Shown: one piece after another, positions 1 to 5,428 of the stretch | Layout of the letters: each line of letters begins with the position of its first letter | Position numbering within the stretch: position 1 is the first letter of the stretch | Assembly (NCBI GenBank): GCA_002500765.1 | Contig: DLSX01000147.1 | Coordinates: 1-5,428 of the forward strand | Reading direction: 5' to 3' | Length of the DNA stretch: 5,428 nucleotides | Source of the DNA: Neorhizobium sp. UBA7851 | GTDB lineage: Bacteria > Pseudomonadota > Alphaproteobacteria > Rhizobiales > Rhizobiaceae | Notes under the pieces: generated by a model | Databases searched by the model: none | Seen by the model: only the letters and a program-made list of their open reading frames with translations | Told to the model about the DNA's origin: nothing | Program-made: the position numbers and the translations under genes

Positions 1-2
1 CG

Positions 3-83
3 CAACAGCCGCGTCCCACGCGGAGCACGCCGACGGTAACCGCCGTCGTGCCGCCGTTCACGCCGCCGACCTCCGAGAGGTGA
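3..83 (+). CDS. 3' end of an upstream gene, possibly an SPFH/stomatin-like protein (partial)
   Basis: Reading from base 3, this stretch gives a Pro/Thr/Ser-rich tail (STPTVTAVVPPFTPPTSER) ending in TGA at 81-83, five bases before the likely ATG of the NfeD-like gene. A disordered Pro/Thr-rich tail is plausible for the C-terminus of a membrane-associated SPFH protein, and SPFH genes are commonly found directly upstream of short NfeD genes. That identity is inferred only from context, because no SPFH domain lies inside the window. A competing reading from base 2 stays open to a TGA at 86-88, overlaps the NfeD ATG as TGATG, and also has strong third-position GC and more purines at first positions. 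The frame is therefore not settled; only the presence of a coding tail close to the next gene is reasonably supported. Confidence 0.38.
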   Translation, partial: QQPRPTRSTPTVTAVVPPFTPPTSER

Positions 84-87
84 CGTG

Positions 88-552
88 ATGGTGGTCGAAC
101 TCTGGAACAATCTCGGCCCATGGGGTTGGTGGATCATCGGCATGGTTCTGCTGGTGCTCGAACTGCTGGTTCCCGGCGTGTTCCTGATCTGGATCGGCGC
201 AGCGGCCGTGGTGCTGGGAGCCTTGTCGCTGGCGCTCTGGGATTCCGTATTCTGGGGCTGGCACATTCAGCTTCTGCTGTTTGCCGTTCTCTCCGTGTTT
301 TTTGCCGTCGTTGGCCGGCGGATTTACAACGGCAAGCGGACGACGAGCGACGAGCCCTGGCTCAACCGCCGTGGCGAAAGCCTGATCGGCCGTACTGCGA
401 CGCTGTCCGAACCCATTCAGGAGGGGCGAGGGCGGATCAGGCTCGATGATACGATGTGGTCGGTGATGGGGCCGGACCTTCCGGTGGGATCCCGCGTTCG
501 CGTCGTGGCTTCGAGTGGCCGGGATCTAACGGTCGAGCCGGTGGTGCGGTAG
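88..552 (+). CDS. Short NfeD-family membrane protein (YbbJ-like)
   Basis: This is a complete 154-residue inner-membrane protein of the short NfeD class. Residues about 12-34, 35-52 and 58-76 are hydrophobic and form two or three membrane segments; the middle part is rich in Gly and Ala (WIGAAAVVLGALSLAL). After the basic stretch GRRIYNGKR, residues about 95-154 form a small soluble beta-rich domain (GRTATLSEPI, GRGRIRLDDTMWSVMG, LPVGSRVRVV, LTVEPV), matching the OB-fold typical of NfeD C-termini. The ATG at 88 was chosen over the in-frame GTG at 85 because GAGAGG (75-80) lies 7 bases before it. In known families, short NfeD proteins pair with an SPFH/stomatin partner (as QmcA with YbbJ) in membrane-quality or microdomain functions. 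They lack the ClpP-like protease domain of long NfeD, as here. Probably cotranscribed with the gene ending just upstream. Confidence 0.9.
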   Translation: MVVELWNNLGPWGWWIIGMVLLVLELLVPGVFLIWIGAAAVVLGALSLALWDSVFWGWHIQLLLFAVLSVFFAVVGRRIYNGKRTTSDEPWLNRRGESLIGRTATLSEPIQEGRGRIRLDDTMWSVMGPDLPVGSRVRVVASSGRDLTVEPVVR

Positions 553-566
553 AAGGCCTATTTTGC

Positions 567-661
567 CGTCATCCTCGCCCTTGTGGCGAGGATCTAACCG
601 CCTCAACAAATTAACCCGCAGCAGATCCTCGGGTTAACCCGAGGATGTCCCGAGGATGACG
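567..661. repeat. Mosaic palindromic intergenic repeat with GAGGAT cores
   Basis: About 95 bases are built from alternating copies of one core. ATCCTCGCC (571-579) pairs perfectly with GGCGAGGAT (585-593) around a 5-base loop. A 22-base perfect palindrome at 625-646 has arms ATCCTCGGGTT and AACCCGAGGAT. A further CCCGAGGAT lies at 649-657. The ends form an 11-base inverted repeat, CGTCATCCTCG (567-577) against CGAGGATGACG (651-661), so the whole unit is bounded symmetrically. This matches the architecture of the small multicopy palindromic elements of rhizobial chromosomes (REP/RIME-like class). Assignment to a named family was not possible from one copy. It sits between convergent genes, where such elements are usually tolerated and may end or stabilise transcripts. 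Confidence 0.75.
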
Positions 662-663
662 TT

Positions 664-682
664 GGAGGTGTTTCATACCTCC
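664..682. repeat. Small hairpin in the convergent spacer
   Basis: GGAGGT (664-669) and ACCTCC (677-682) form a perfect 6-base stem with a 7-base loop. On the plus strand it is followed by an A-run and not a T-run, so it is not an intrinsic terminator by itself. On the minus strand it lies just beyond the T-run of the oligopeptidase terminator. Its role is unknown; it may simply add to termination from the nfeD side. Confidence 0.5.
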
Positions 683-684
683 CC

Positions 685-715
685 AAAAAACTGACGGCCG
701 GGTCTCCCCGGCCGT
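685..715 (-). terminator. Rho-independent terminator of the M3 oligopeptidase gene
   Basis: Read on the minus strand, a GC-rich stem of 9 base pairs (715-707 with 702-694, arms ACGGCCGGG and CCCGGCCGT) closes a 4-base loop. It is followed after three bases by six T residues (690-685). It begins 16 bases past the stop codon of the minus-strand gene, the usual position for an intrinsic terminator. On the plus strand the same hairpin is followed only by a mixed TCGTCGTT tract, so it would be a weak stop for nfeD transcripts. Confidence 0.88.
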
Positions 716-730
716 TCGTCGTTGGAACCT

Positions 731-2608
731 TCAGCCCAGCTCTTTATCAAGTGCTTCCAGTTCGTCGATCAGCCCCTCGATCATCGACAGGCCCTTTGAC
801 CAGAAGGTCGGGTCGGTCGCATCGAGGCCGAAGGGTTTCAGCAGTTCCGAATGGTGCTTGGTGCCGCCGGCCTTCAAAAGCTCGAAATACTTGTCCTGGA
901 AGCCCCCTTTTCCAGAATTGGGAGCGGCGTTCTGGTAGACGGCGTAAAGCGAATTCACCAGGCAATCGCCGAAGGCATAGGCATAGACGTAGAAGGGCGA
1001 GTGGATGAAGTGGGGGATATAGGTCCACCACGTCTCGTAACCTTCCGAAATCCTGATCGCCGGGCCGAGGCTTTCGCCTTGGACTGACAGCCAGAGCTCG
1101 CCGATCTGTTCCGAAGTCAGTTCGCCTTCCTTGCGGGCGGTGTGGAGCTTGCGCTCAAACTGGTAGAAGGCGATCTGGCGCACGACCGTGTTGATCATGT
1201 CCTCGACCTTCTGGGCAAGCATTGCCTTGCGTTCGCGCTTGTCTTTCGTCTTCTCAAGCAAGGCGCGGAAAGTCAGCATCTCGCCGAAGACGGAAGCGGT
1301 TTCGGCCAATGTCAGCGGCGTCTGGCACATCAGCGCGCCCTGACCTCCGGCCAGAACCTGATGCACGCCGTGGCCGAGTTCGTGGGCGAGCGTCATCACG
1401 TCGCGCGGCTTGCCGAGATAGTTAACCAGAACGTAAGGATGAGCGGAGGGCACGACCGGGTGCGCGAAGGCGCCCGGAGCCTTGCCGGGCCGGGCCGGGG
1501 CGTCAATCCATTCCCCGTTGAAGAAACGGCCGGCGATATCGGCCATTTCCGGCGCGAAGGCACCATAGGCTGATAGCACGGTCTCTTTCGCCGTCTCCCA
1601 TGGAATGACGGCTTTCGGGGTTTCCGGCAACGGCGCGTTGCGGTCCCAGTAATTCAGCTGGTCCATGCCGAGCCACTTGGCCTTCATCGCATAATAGCGG
1701 TGCGACAGGCGCGGATAAGCGTCCTCTACGGCTGCGGCCAGTGCATCGACGACCTCCCGCTCGACGCGATTGGCAAGGTGCCGGCTGTCGGCGATATCCT
1801 CGAAGCCGCGCCAACGGTCGGAAATGTCCTTGTCCTTGGCAAGCGTGTTGGTGATCAGCGTGAAGACTCTCAGGTTTTCACCGAAGGTCTTCGACAATGC
1901 GGCTGCGGCCTTGGCACGGATGGCCGGATCGGCTTCCTGCAGCATGTTCAGCGTCACTTCGAGCGGCTGCTTTTCGCCGTCGATATCAAAGCGCAGTTCG
2001 GCCATGGTCTCGTCGAACAGGCGGTTGAAGGCGGCCGCGGAGGTCATCGATTTTTCGAGAAATAGCTGTTCGAGCTTGTCGTCCAGCTGGAAGGGCTTGT
2101 CCTTTCTGAGGTCAACGATCCATGGGCGGTAGTGACCGGCGGCCGGATCGCGGTCCATGCAGGCATCCATCACGCCGTCATCGACGCGATTGAGTTCCAG
2201 CGCGAAGAACAGCAGGTGCGACGAGATGTCGGTGAGTTTCGCCTGAACGTCGCCGAAGAATTTTCCGTTGGCCGGGTCGGACGTGTCGGAGAAATAGGTG
2301 AGGCCGGCGAAGGAGCCGATCTTGCCGAGCAGATCGTCCAGCGCCTCATATTCCTTCAATGCTTCGCCGATGCCGCCGGCTCCGGTCTTCGTGGCAGCCT
2401 CGGCCAGCTTGCCTTTCCACTTCTCTTCGAAGGCGAGGGTATCCGCTTCGGATTGCTTCAGGTCGGCGGTGAAGGCCGATGCATCTTTTGCCGCATAGAG
2501 ATCGGAGAGTTTCCAGACAGGCAGGAGACCGAGCGCGGGATCTGCTGCTCCACCACCTGCGGCGGTTGCGGCGTGGGCGATTTCAGGCAGCGCGATTGGT
2601 TTCGTCAT
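731..2608 (-). CDS. pepF: M3 family zinc oligoendopeptidase (PepF type)
   Basis: This complete 625-residue protein is of normal length for oligoendopeptidase F-like enzymes of peptidase family M3, which cut short peptides in the cytoplasm using one zinc ion. The zinc motif HELGH is at residues 409-413 (context MTLAHELGHGVHQ). The third ligand is most likely E436 in LTLAETASVFGEM, which follows at the expected spacing. A conserved substrate-side segment rich in Tyr and His lies at about 531-550 (IPHFIHSPFYVYAYAFGDCL). Residues about 45-330 are the helical N-terminal region of the family. No signal peptide or membrane segment is present; the N-terminus is an Ala/Gly-rich linker. The ATG at 2608-2606 is supported by AAAGGA (2620-2615) six bases upstream. 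All catalytic residues appear intact. The gene converges on nfeD, ends in its own terminator, and diverges from the response regulator, so it is probably monocistronic. Confidence 0.95.
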   Translation of the reverse strand: MTKPIALPEIAHAATAAGGGAADPALGLLPVWKLSDLYAAKDASAFTADLKQSEADTLAFEEKWKGKLAEAATKTGAGGIGEALKEYEALDDLLGKIGSFAGLTYFSDTSDPANGKFFGDVQAKLTDISSHLLFFALELNRVDDGVMDACMDRDPAAGHYRPWIVDLRKDKPFQLDDKLEQLFLEKSMTSAAAFNRLFDETMAELRFDIDGEKQPLEVTLNMLQEADPAIRAKAAAALSKTFGENLRVFTLITNTLAKDKDISDRWRGFEDIADSRHLANRVEREVVDALAAAVEDAYPRLSHRYYAMKAKWLGMDQLNYWDRNAPLPETPKAVIPWETAKETVLSAYGAFAPEMADIAGRFFNGEWIDAPARPGKAPGAFAHPVVPSAHPYVLVNYLGKPRDVMTLAHELGHGVHQVLAGGQGALMCQTPLTLAETASVFGEMLTFRALLEKTKDKRERKAMLAQKVEDMINTVVRQIAFYQFERKLHTARKEGELTSEQIGELWLSVQGESLGPAIRISEGYETWWTYIPHFIHSPFYVYAYAFGDCLVNSLYAVYQNAAPNSGKGGFQDKYFELLKAGGTKHHSELLKPFGLDATDPTFWSKGLSMIEGLIDELEALDKELG

Positions 2609-2787
2609 GGACTTTCCTTTCCCTCAACTGGGCACTCACTTGCGTGCCAGAGGGGTAGCATCTCGCCCCCTTTGCCGCCACCCGTCCGTTTTCTGTTCAG
2701 ACTGTTAAAATGTGAGCTTTTCTCAAAAGGGGATGTTCAAGCCTATCTGGCACAACCTGAAGCATAAGAGCCCGCAAAGGGTGCACG
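2609..2787. promoter_or_regulatory. Divergent intergenic spacer that must hold two promoters
   Basis: These 179 bases separate the 5' ends of the oligopeptidase gene (-) and the response regulator (+), so both promoters should lie here, unless one starts inside the neighbouring coding region. The central part (about 2690-2740) is clearly more AT-rich than its surroundings, as expected for promoter DNA. It includes GTTAAAATG and overlapping small inverted repeats: TGAG/CTCA at 2713-2716 and 2722-2725, and CTTTT/AAAAG at 2717-2721 and 2725-2729. I could not assign a convincing -35/-10 pair for either direction. The regulator's start has AAAGGG (about 2776-2781) six bases before ATG 2788. Confidence 0.5.
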
Positions 2788-4371
2788 ATGAACGTTGCCG
2801 GGAGTTCACAAATGTCTGCTCATATCCTTGTCGTCGATGACGATCCCATTCAGCGCCGCCTTCTGAAGAATGCAGTCGAGCGGCAAGGTTATGTCGCGCA
2901 TCTGGCCGAAAACGGGAAGGTCGCGCTCGATTTCCTCAGTCGCACCAGCGGTGACGTCAATGTCATCGTGCTGGACCTGATGATGCCTGAAATGGACGGA
3001 CTGACCTTCCTTGCCGCATTGCGAGAGATGGGCGTCCAGACACCGGTCATCGTGCAGACAGGGCAGGGCAGCATCGAATTCGTCGTGCAGGCGATGCGGG
3101 CCGGTGCCTTCGACTTTGTCGTCAAGCCGGTCTCGCCGGAGCGGATCGCAACCTCGATCGCCAATGCGCTGAAGCTCGATTATCGCGAAGGCAAGGCAAA
3201 GGGTGGCCGTCGTCGGGCCGGCGTGGTCGGTTTCAACGACATCGTTTCCGCCAGCCCGGACATGCTGCGCGTCATCGATCTGGCGCAGCGCGCCGCGCAT
3301 TCGAATATTCCGGTCGTGCTTGAAGGCGAATCCGGCGTCGGCAAGGAAATGATCGCCCGCGCCATCCAGTCGGGCAGCGATCGTGCCGGCAAGCCGTTCA
3401 TCACCGTCAATTGTGGCGCGATCCCCGCCAATCTGGTCGAGAGCATTCTCTTCGGTCATGAAAAGGGCGCGTTTACGGGTGCTACCGAACGTCACACCGG
3501 CAAGTTCGTTGAAGCCGACGGCGGCACGCTTTTTCTGGACGAAATCGGTGATCTGCCGCTTGAAGTTCAGGTGAAACTGCTGCGCGCCGTGCAGTCGGGC
3601 GAGATCGAAACGGTCGGTGCCGGTCGTGTCCACAAGGTCAATGTGCGGCTGATTTCGGCCACCAACAAGGACCTGATCGAAGAGGTTCGCGCTGGACGCT
3701 TCCGCGAGGATCTCTACTATCGCCTCAACGTTTTCCCGATCACCATCCCGGCCTTGCGCCGTCGCAAGGAAGACATTCCGCATCTGGTACGCGTTTTCGC
3801 CGAGCGTTTTTCGGTCGAGCAGAAACTGTCGCAGAACCTCGGCGTCAGCGCCGGCGCACTGGCTTTGCTGACCGCCTACGACTGGCCGGGCAATATCCGC
3901 CAGCTGGAAAATGCCATCTTCCGCGCCGTCGTTCTGGCGGAAGGCGATGAGCTGACGGAGCTTGATTTCCCGCAGATTGCGGCCCAGGTGCCGGAATTCC
4001 GCACCGCCGAACTGGCTGCTACCGCCGTGGCGTCGATGCCCGCACAATCGTCGTCGGTCGTTCGTCCGATTACGGAAGACCTGGGCTTTCCGCAGCCGAT
4101 GTTGCCGCCGCGTACGATGCGGCCCGATCCAAGAGCGCTTCTGGCTGCCGCTTACCCGGCATCCGACAACGTCATCGTCAGCACCGACGATACGGGCGAG
4201 GTGCGAAAGCTTGCCGATGTGGAAGAGGAACTCATTCGCTTCGCGCTGAAATTCTATCGCGGTCAGATGAGCCAGGTCGCCCGCAAGCTCGGCATCGGTC
4301 GCTCGACGCTTTACCGCAAGCTGAAGGATTACGGAATCGATCCGGATGATCCGCTCAAGGAAGCCGCCTGA
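2788..4371 (+). CDS. Sigma-54-dependent response regulator (receiver, AAA+, Fis-type HTH)
   Basis: This complete 527-residue, NtrC-class transcription activator turns on RNA polymerase carrying sigma-54. The receiver domain (about 10-130) has the acidic pocket D18/D19, phospho-acceptor D63 (VLDLMMPEMDG), T91 and K113, so phosphorylation control looks intact. The AAA+ domain (about 155-385) has Walker A GESGVGKE at 180-187, the sigma-54-contacting GAFTGA loop at 227-232, Walker B LFLDE at 248-252, and the FREDLYYRLNVFPI arginine-finger region. After a Pro/Ala/Ser-rich linker (about 400-470), a Fis-type helix-turn-helix occupies about 494-513 (MSQVARKLGIGRSTLYRKLK). An alternative start at ATG 2812 (residue 9, MSAHILVVDDD) also has a good ribosome site, GGGAG, seven bases upstream, and would place the receiver right at the N-terminus. 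No histidine kinase is adjacent, so it is an orphan here. The specific subfamily and target genes are not identifiable from the sequence alone. Confidence 0.95.
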   Translation: MNVAGSSQMSAHILVVDDDPIQRRLLKNAVERQGYVAHLAENGKVALDFLSRTSGDVNVIVLDLMMPEMDGLTFLAALREMGVQTPVIVQTGQGSIEFVVQAMRAGAFDFVVKPVSPERIATSIANALKLDYREGKAKGGRRRAGVVGFNDIVSASPDMLRVIDLAQRAAHSNIPVVLEGESGVGKEMIARAIQSGSDRAGKPFITVNCGAIPANLVESILFGHEKGAFTGATERHTGKFVEADGGTLFLDEIGDLPLEVQVKLLRAVQSGEIETVGAGRVHKVNVRLISATNKDLIEEVRAGRFREDLYYRLNVFPITIPALRRRKEDIPHLVRVFAERFSVEQKLSQNLGVSAGALALLTAYDWPGNIRQLENAIFRAVVLAEGDELTELDFPQIAAQVPEFRTAELAATAVASMPAQSSSVVRPITEDLGFPQPMLPPRTMRPDPRALLAAAYPASDNVIVSTDDTGEVRKLADVEEELIRFALKFYRGQMSQVARKLGIGRSTLYRKLKDYGIDPDDPLKEAA

Positions 4372-4401
4372 TTAGAGAGTGTTAATTTTCAGGCAAGGAA
4401 G

Positions 4402-4485
4402 CGATGGCAATTTCTGTCAATCTCTCTTTAGCACATCATTGACTATAAGTGAGATGCTTGTACATGTGTGGCAGATTTGCCATCG
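4402..4485. repeat. 9-base perfect inverted repeat in the gap before the MepK-like gene
   Basis: CGATGGCAA (4402-4410) is the exact reverse complement of TTGCCATCG (4477-4485), separated by 66 bases. The left arm covers the ATG of a 12-codon micro-ORF (4404-4442) and the right arm covers codons 5-8 of the 8-codon ORF at 4464-4490. As RNA the arms could pair and close a long loop. With this spacing and only 9 base pairs, chance is a real alternative. No T-run follows, so it is not a terminator. Confidence 0.4.
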
Positions 4486-4490
4486 TGTGA
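4464..4490 (+). pseudogene. Possible 5' remnant of an SRAP/YedK-family gene (8 codons)
   Basis: An ATG at 4464 reads MCGRFAIV and then stops at TGA 4488-4490. MCGRFA is the near-invariant start of SRAP (DUF159, YedK/HMCES) proteins, whose Cys2 becomes the catalytic N-terminus that crosslinks to abasic sites in single-stranded DNA. Beyond the stop, none of the three frames shows recognisable SRAP sequence, so at most the first 24 bases of such a gene remain. Alternatives are a coincidental micro-ORF or noncoding DNA. The reading lies 83 bases before the ATG of the MepK-like gene and has no strong ribosome site. This is an inference from one short motif. Confidence 0.22.
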
Positions 4491-4572
4491 CCGCAATTGT
4501 CAGCCAAATGGGACAGCGAGGGACGTTGTCTGCAGGACGGGGATCGCTTTGCCTGATTTGAATGCAAAAGAA

Positions 4573-5428
4573 ATGCCTTCCGGCACAGGCGTTCATCGCC
4601 TCGTTCAAAAGGCCTTTCAATCGCTGACCAGGCGTGTCGCGCACGGTGCGGCACTTGCTGTCGTGGCCGCATCCATCTGGTCCGTACAGGCAACGCAGGC
4701 TGCTGCGGAAAACCGCAGTCTCAAACTCTATTTCATCCACACGGGTGAAAAGGCCGAGATCACTTTCAAGCGCAATGGCCGCTTCGACCCCAAGGGGCTC
4801 CAGCAGATCAACAACTTCCTGCGCGACTGGCGCAAGAACGAGCCCGCCAAGATGGACCCGCGGCTTTTCGATCTCGTCTGGGAAGTTTATCGCCGCAGCG
4901 GCGCCAAGGACTATATCCACGTCGTTTCGGCGTATCGTTCGCCAGCCACCAACAGCATGCTGCGCGGTCGCTCGCGCAATACCGGCGTGGCCAAGAACAG
5001 CCAGCACATGCTTGGCAAGGCGATGGATTTCTATATTCCCGGCGTAAAGCTTGCGACGCTGCGTGGGCTTGCCATGCAGATGCAGGTTGGCGGCGTCGGT
5101 TTCTATCCGAAGTCCGGTTCGCCTTTCGTGCATCTCGATGTCGGTGGTGTTCGTGCATGGCCGCGCATGTCGCGCCAGGAACTTGTGCAGATCTTCCCGA
5201 AGGGCAATACGCTGCATCTTCCCGCCGACGGTCAGCCGTTGCCGGGTTATGATCAGGCGTTGGCCGATTACAAGAAACGGGTCGGTTCCGGTTCGATCGA
5301 GATTGCCTCGACCGCCGGAAGCGCGCCCGCTGCCGAACGCAAGCGTCGCGGATTCCTGGCCACTCTCTTCGGCGGCGGTGCCGACGAGGAAGAGGATAAC
5401 GGCGAAATCAGCACGCCGGCCACGCGGC
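4573..5428 (+). CDS. Exported DUF882/MepK-like murein peptidase (M15 fold), 3' end outside window
   Basis: 285 residues are visible with no stop. An N-terminal export signal is clear: a basic stretch with paired arginines (TRRVAHG, 19-25), a hydrophobic core (AALAVVAASIWSV, 26-38) and a likely cleavage near TQAAA (41-45). The DUF882/peptidase M15-like domain follows at about 50-200. It includes VSAYRSPATNS (R122), SQHMLGKAMDF giving H145 and D152, and FVHLDVG giving H187, which match the His/Asp/His zinc site of MepK (YcbK), a periplasmic endopeptidase that cuts cross-links in peptidoglycan. After residue about 225 comes a low-complexity tail with a basic patch (ERKRR), a short hydrophobic piece (GFLATLFGGG) and an acidic run (DEEED). 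ATG 4573 has only a weak AAAGAA ribosome site; in-frame TTG 4549, preceded by GGACGGGG, is an alternative start adding eight residues. Function as a murein hydrolase is inferred from the family. Confidence 0.88.
   Translation, partial: MPSGTGVHRLVQKAFQSLTRRVAHGAALAVVAASIWSVQATQAAAENRSLKLYFIHTGEKAEITFKRNGRFDPKGLQQINNFLRDWRKNEPAKMDPRLFDLVWEVYRRSGAKDYIHVVSAYRSPATNSMLRGRSRNTGVAKNSQHMLGKAMDFYIPGVKLATLRGLAMQMQVGGVGFYPKSGSPFVHLDVGGVRAWPRMSRQELVQIFPKGNTLHLPADGQPLPGYDQALADYKKRVGSGSIEIASTAGSAPAAERKRRGFLATLFGGGADEEEDNGEISTPATR

Noticed and set aside
2631..2648. GGCAC/GTGCC inverted repeat upstream of pepF as an operator
   Set aside because: Only 5 perfect base pairs with an 8-base gap; this is expected often by chance in GC-rich DNA.
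2705..2719. Possible CtrA site (TTAA-N7-TTAA) in the divergent spacer
   Set aside because: Only the first half, TTAA, is present; the second half reads GCTT. No complete CtrA site was seen in the other spacers either.
2748..2765. TGGCAC followed by AAGCA, resembling a sigma-54 promoter upstream of the regulator
   Set aside because: The GG and GC doublets are 11 bases apart instead of the required 10, and the -12 element lacks the TT of TTGC.
2132..2767. 211-codon plus-strand frame over the 5' part of pepF and the spacer
   Set aside because: It is antisense to the well-supported M3 peptidase and shows no family motif. Running on into the AT-rich spacer does not rescue it.
2806..4047. 413-codon open frame on the minus strand inside the response regulator gene
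   Set aside because: It lies wholly antisense to a gene with clear receiver, AAA+ and HTH motifs. Long antisense frames are common in GC-rich coding DNA, and its product shows no recognisable domain.
4439..4466. TTGACT followed 16 bases later by TACATG, a possible sigma-70 promoter for the MepK-like gene
   Set aside because: The -35 is good but the -10 matches only three of six positions, and the spacing is not ideal. Not strong enough to list as a feature.
4379..4561. 60-codon plus-strand frame starting with GTG in the gap before the MepK-like gene
   Set aside because: No good ribosome site at its start, no recognisable domain, and biased composition is weak. Best treated as noncoding.
4417..5217. 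266-codon open frame on the minus strand over the MepK-like gene
   Set aside because: The opposite strand encodes a signal peptide and a conserved zinc-peptidase domain. The antisense product has no recognisable family features.

Overview
The window looks like ordinary chromosomal DNA of an alphaproteobacterium of the Rhizobiales, probably of the Agrobacterium/Rhizobium group. The grounds are the high GC with strong GC bias at third codon positions, the protein sequences themselves, and a compact palindromic intergenic repeat of a style common in those chromosomes. The genus is inferred from these and was not tested by a search.

Layout. Bases 1-83 are probably the 3' end of an upstream plus-strand gene; reading frame and identity are uncertain. 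A short NfeD-family membrane protein follows at 88-552 (+). Next comes a 178-base gap between convergent genes. It holds four hairpins in a row: two belong to a GAGGAT-type mosaic repeat (567-661), one is small (664-682), and one is a clear intrinsic terminator (685-715) for the next gene. Bases 731-2608 (-) encode a complete cytoplasmic M3-family zinc oligoendopeptidase (PepF type). A 179-base divergent spacer (2609-2787) separates it from a complete sigma-54-dependent response regulator at 2788-4371 (+), built as receiver, AAA+ and Fis-type helix-turn-helix. A 201-base gap (4372-4572) has no convincing full gene but contains a 9-base inverted repeat, a 12-codon micro-ORF, and an 8-codon ORF reading MCGRFAIV-stop, which resembles the start of an SRAP/YedK protein. 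From 4573 to the window edge (+) runs an exported DUF882/MepK-like (peptidase M15 fold) cell-wall peptidase, cut off by the window end.

How they fit together. NfeD proteins normally work with an SPFH/stomatin partner encoded beside them, so the upstream fragment may be that partner. The oligopeptidase, the orphan regulator and the murein-peptidase-like protein have no obvious shared pathway. The regulator has no histidine kinase in view, and no good sigma-54 promoter was seen, so its targets cannot be read from this window. I found no phage, CRISPR, transposon, toxin-antitoxin or defence module. The most unusual signals are the MCGRFAIV micro-ORF and inverted repeat at 4402-4490, and the hairpin cluster at 567-715.
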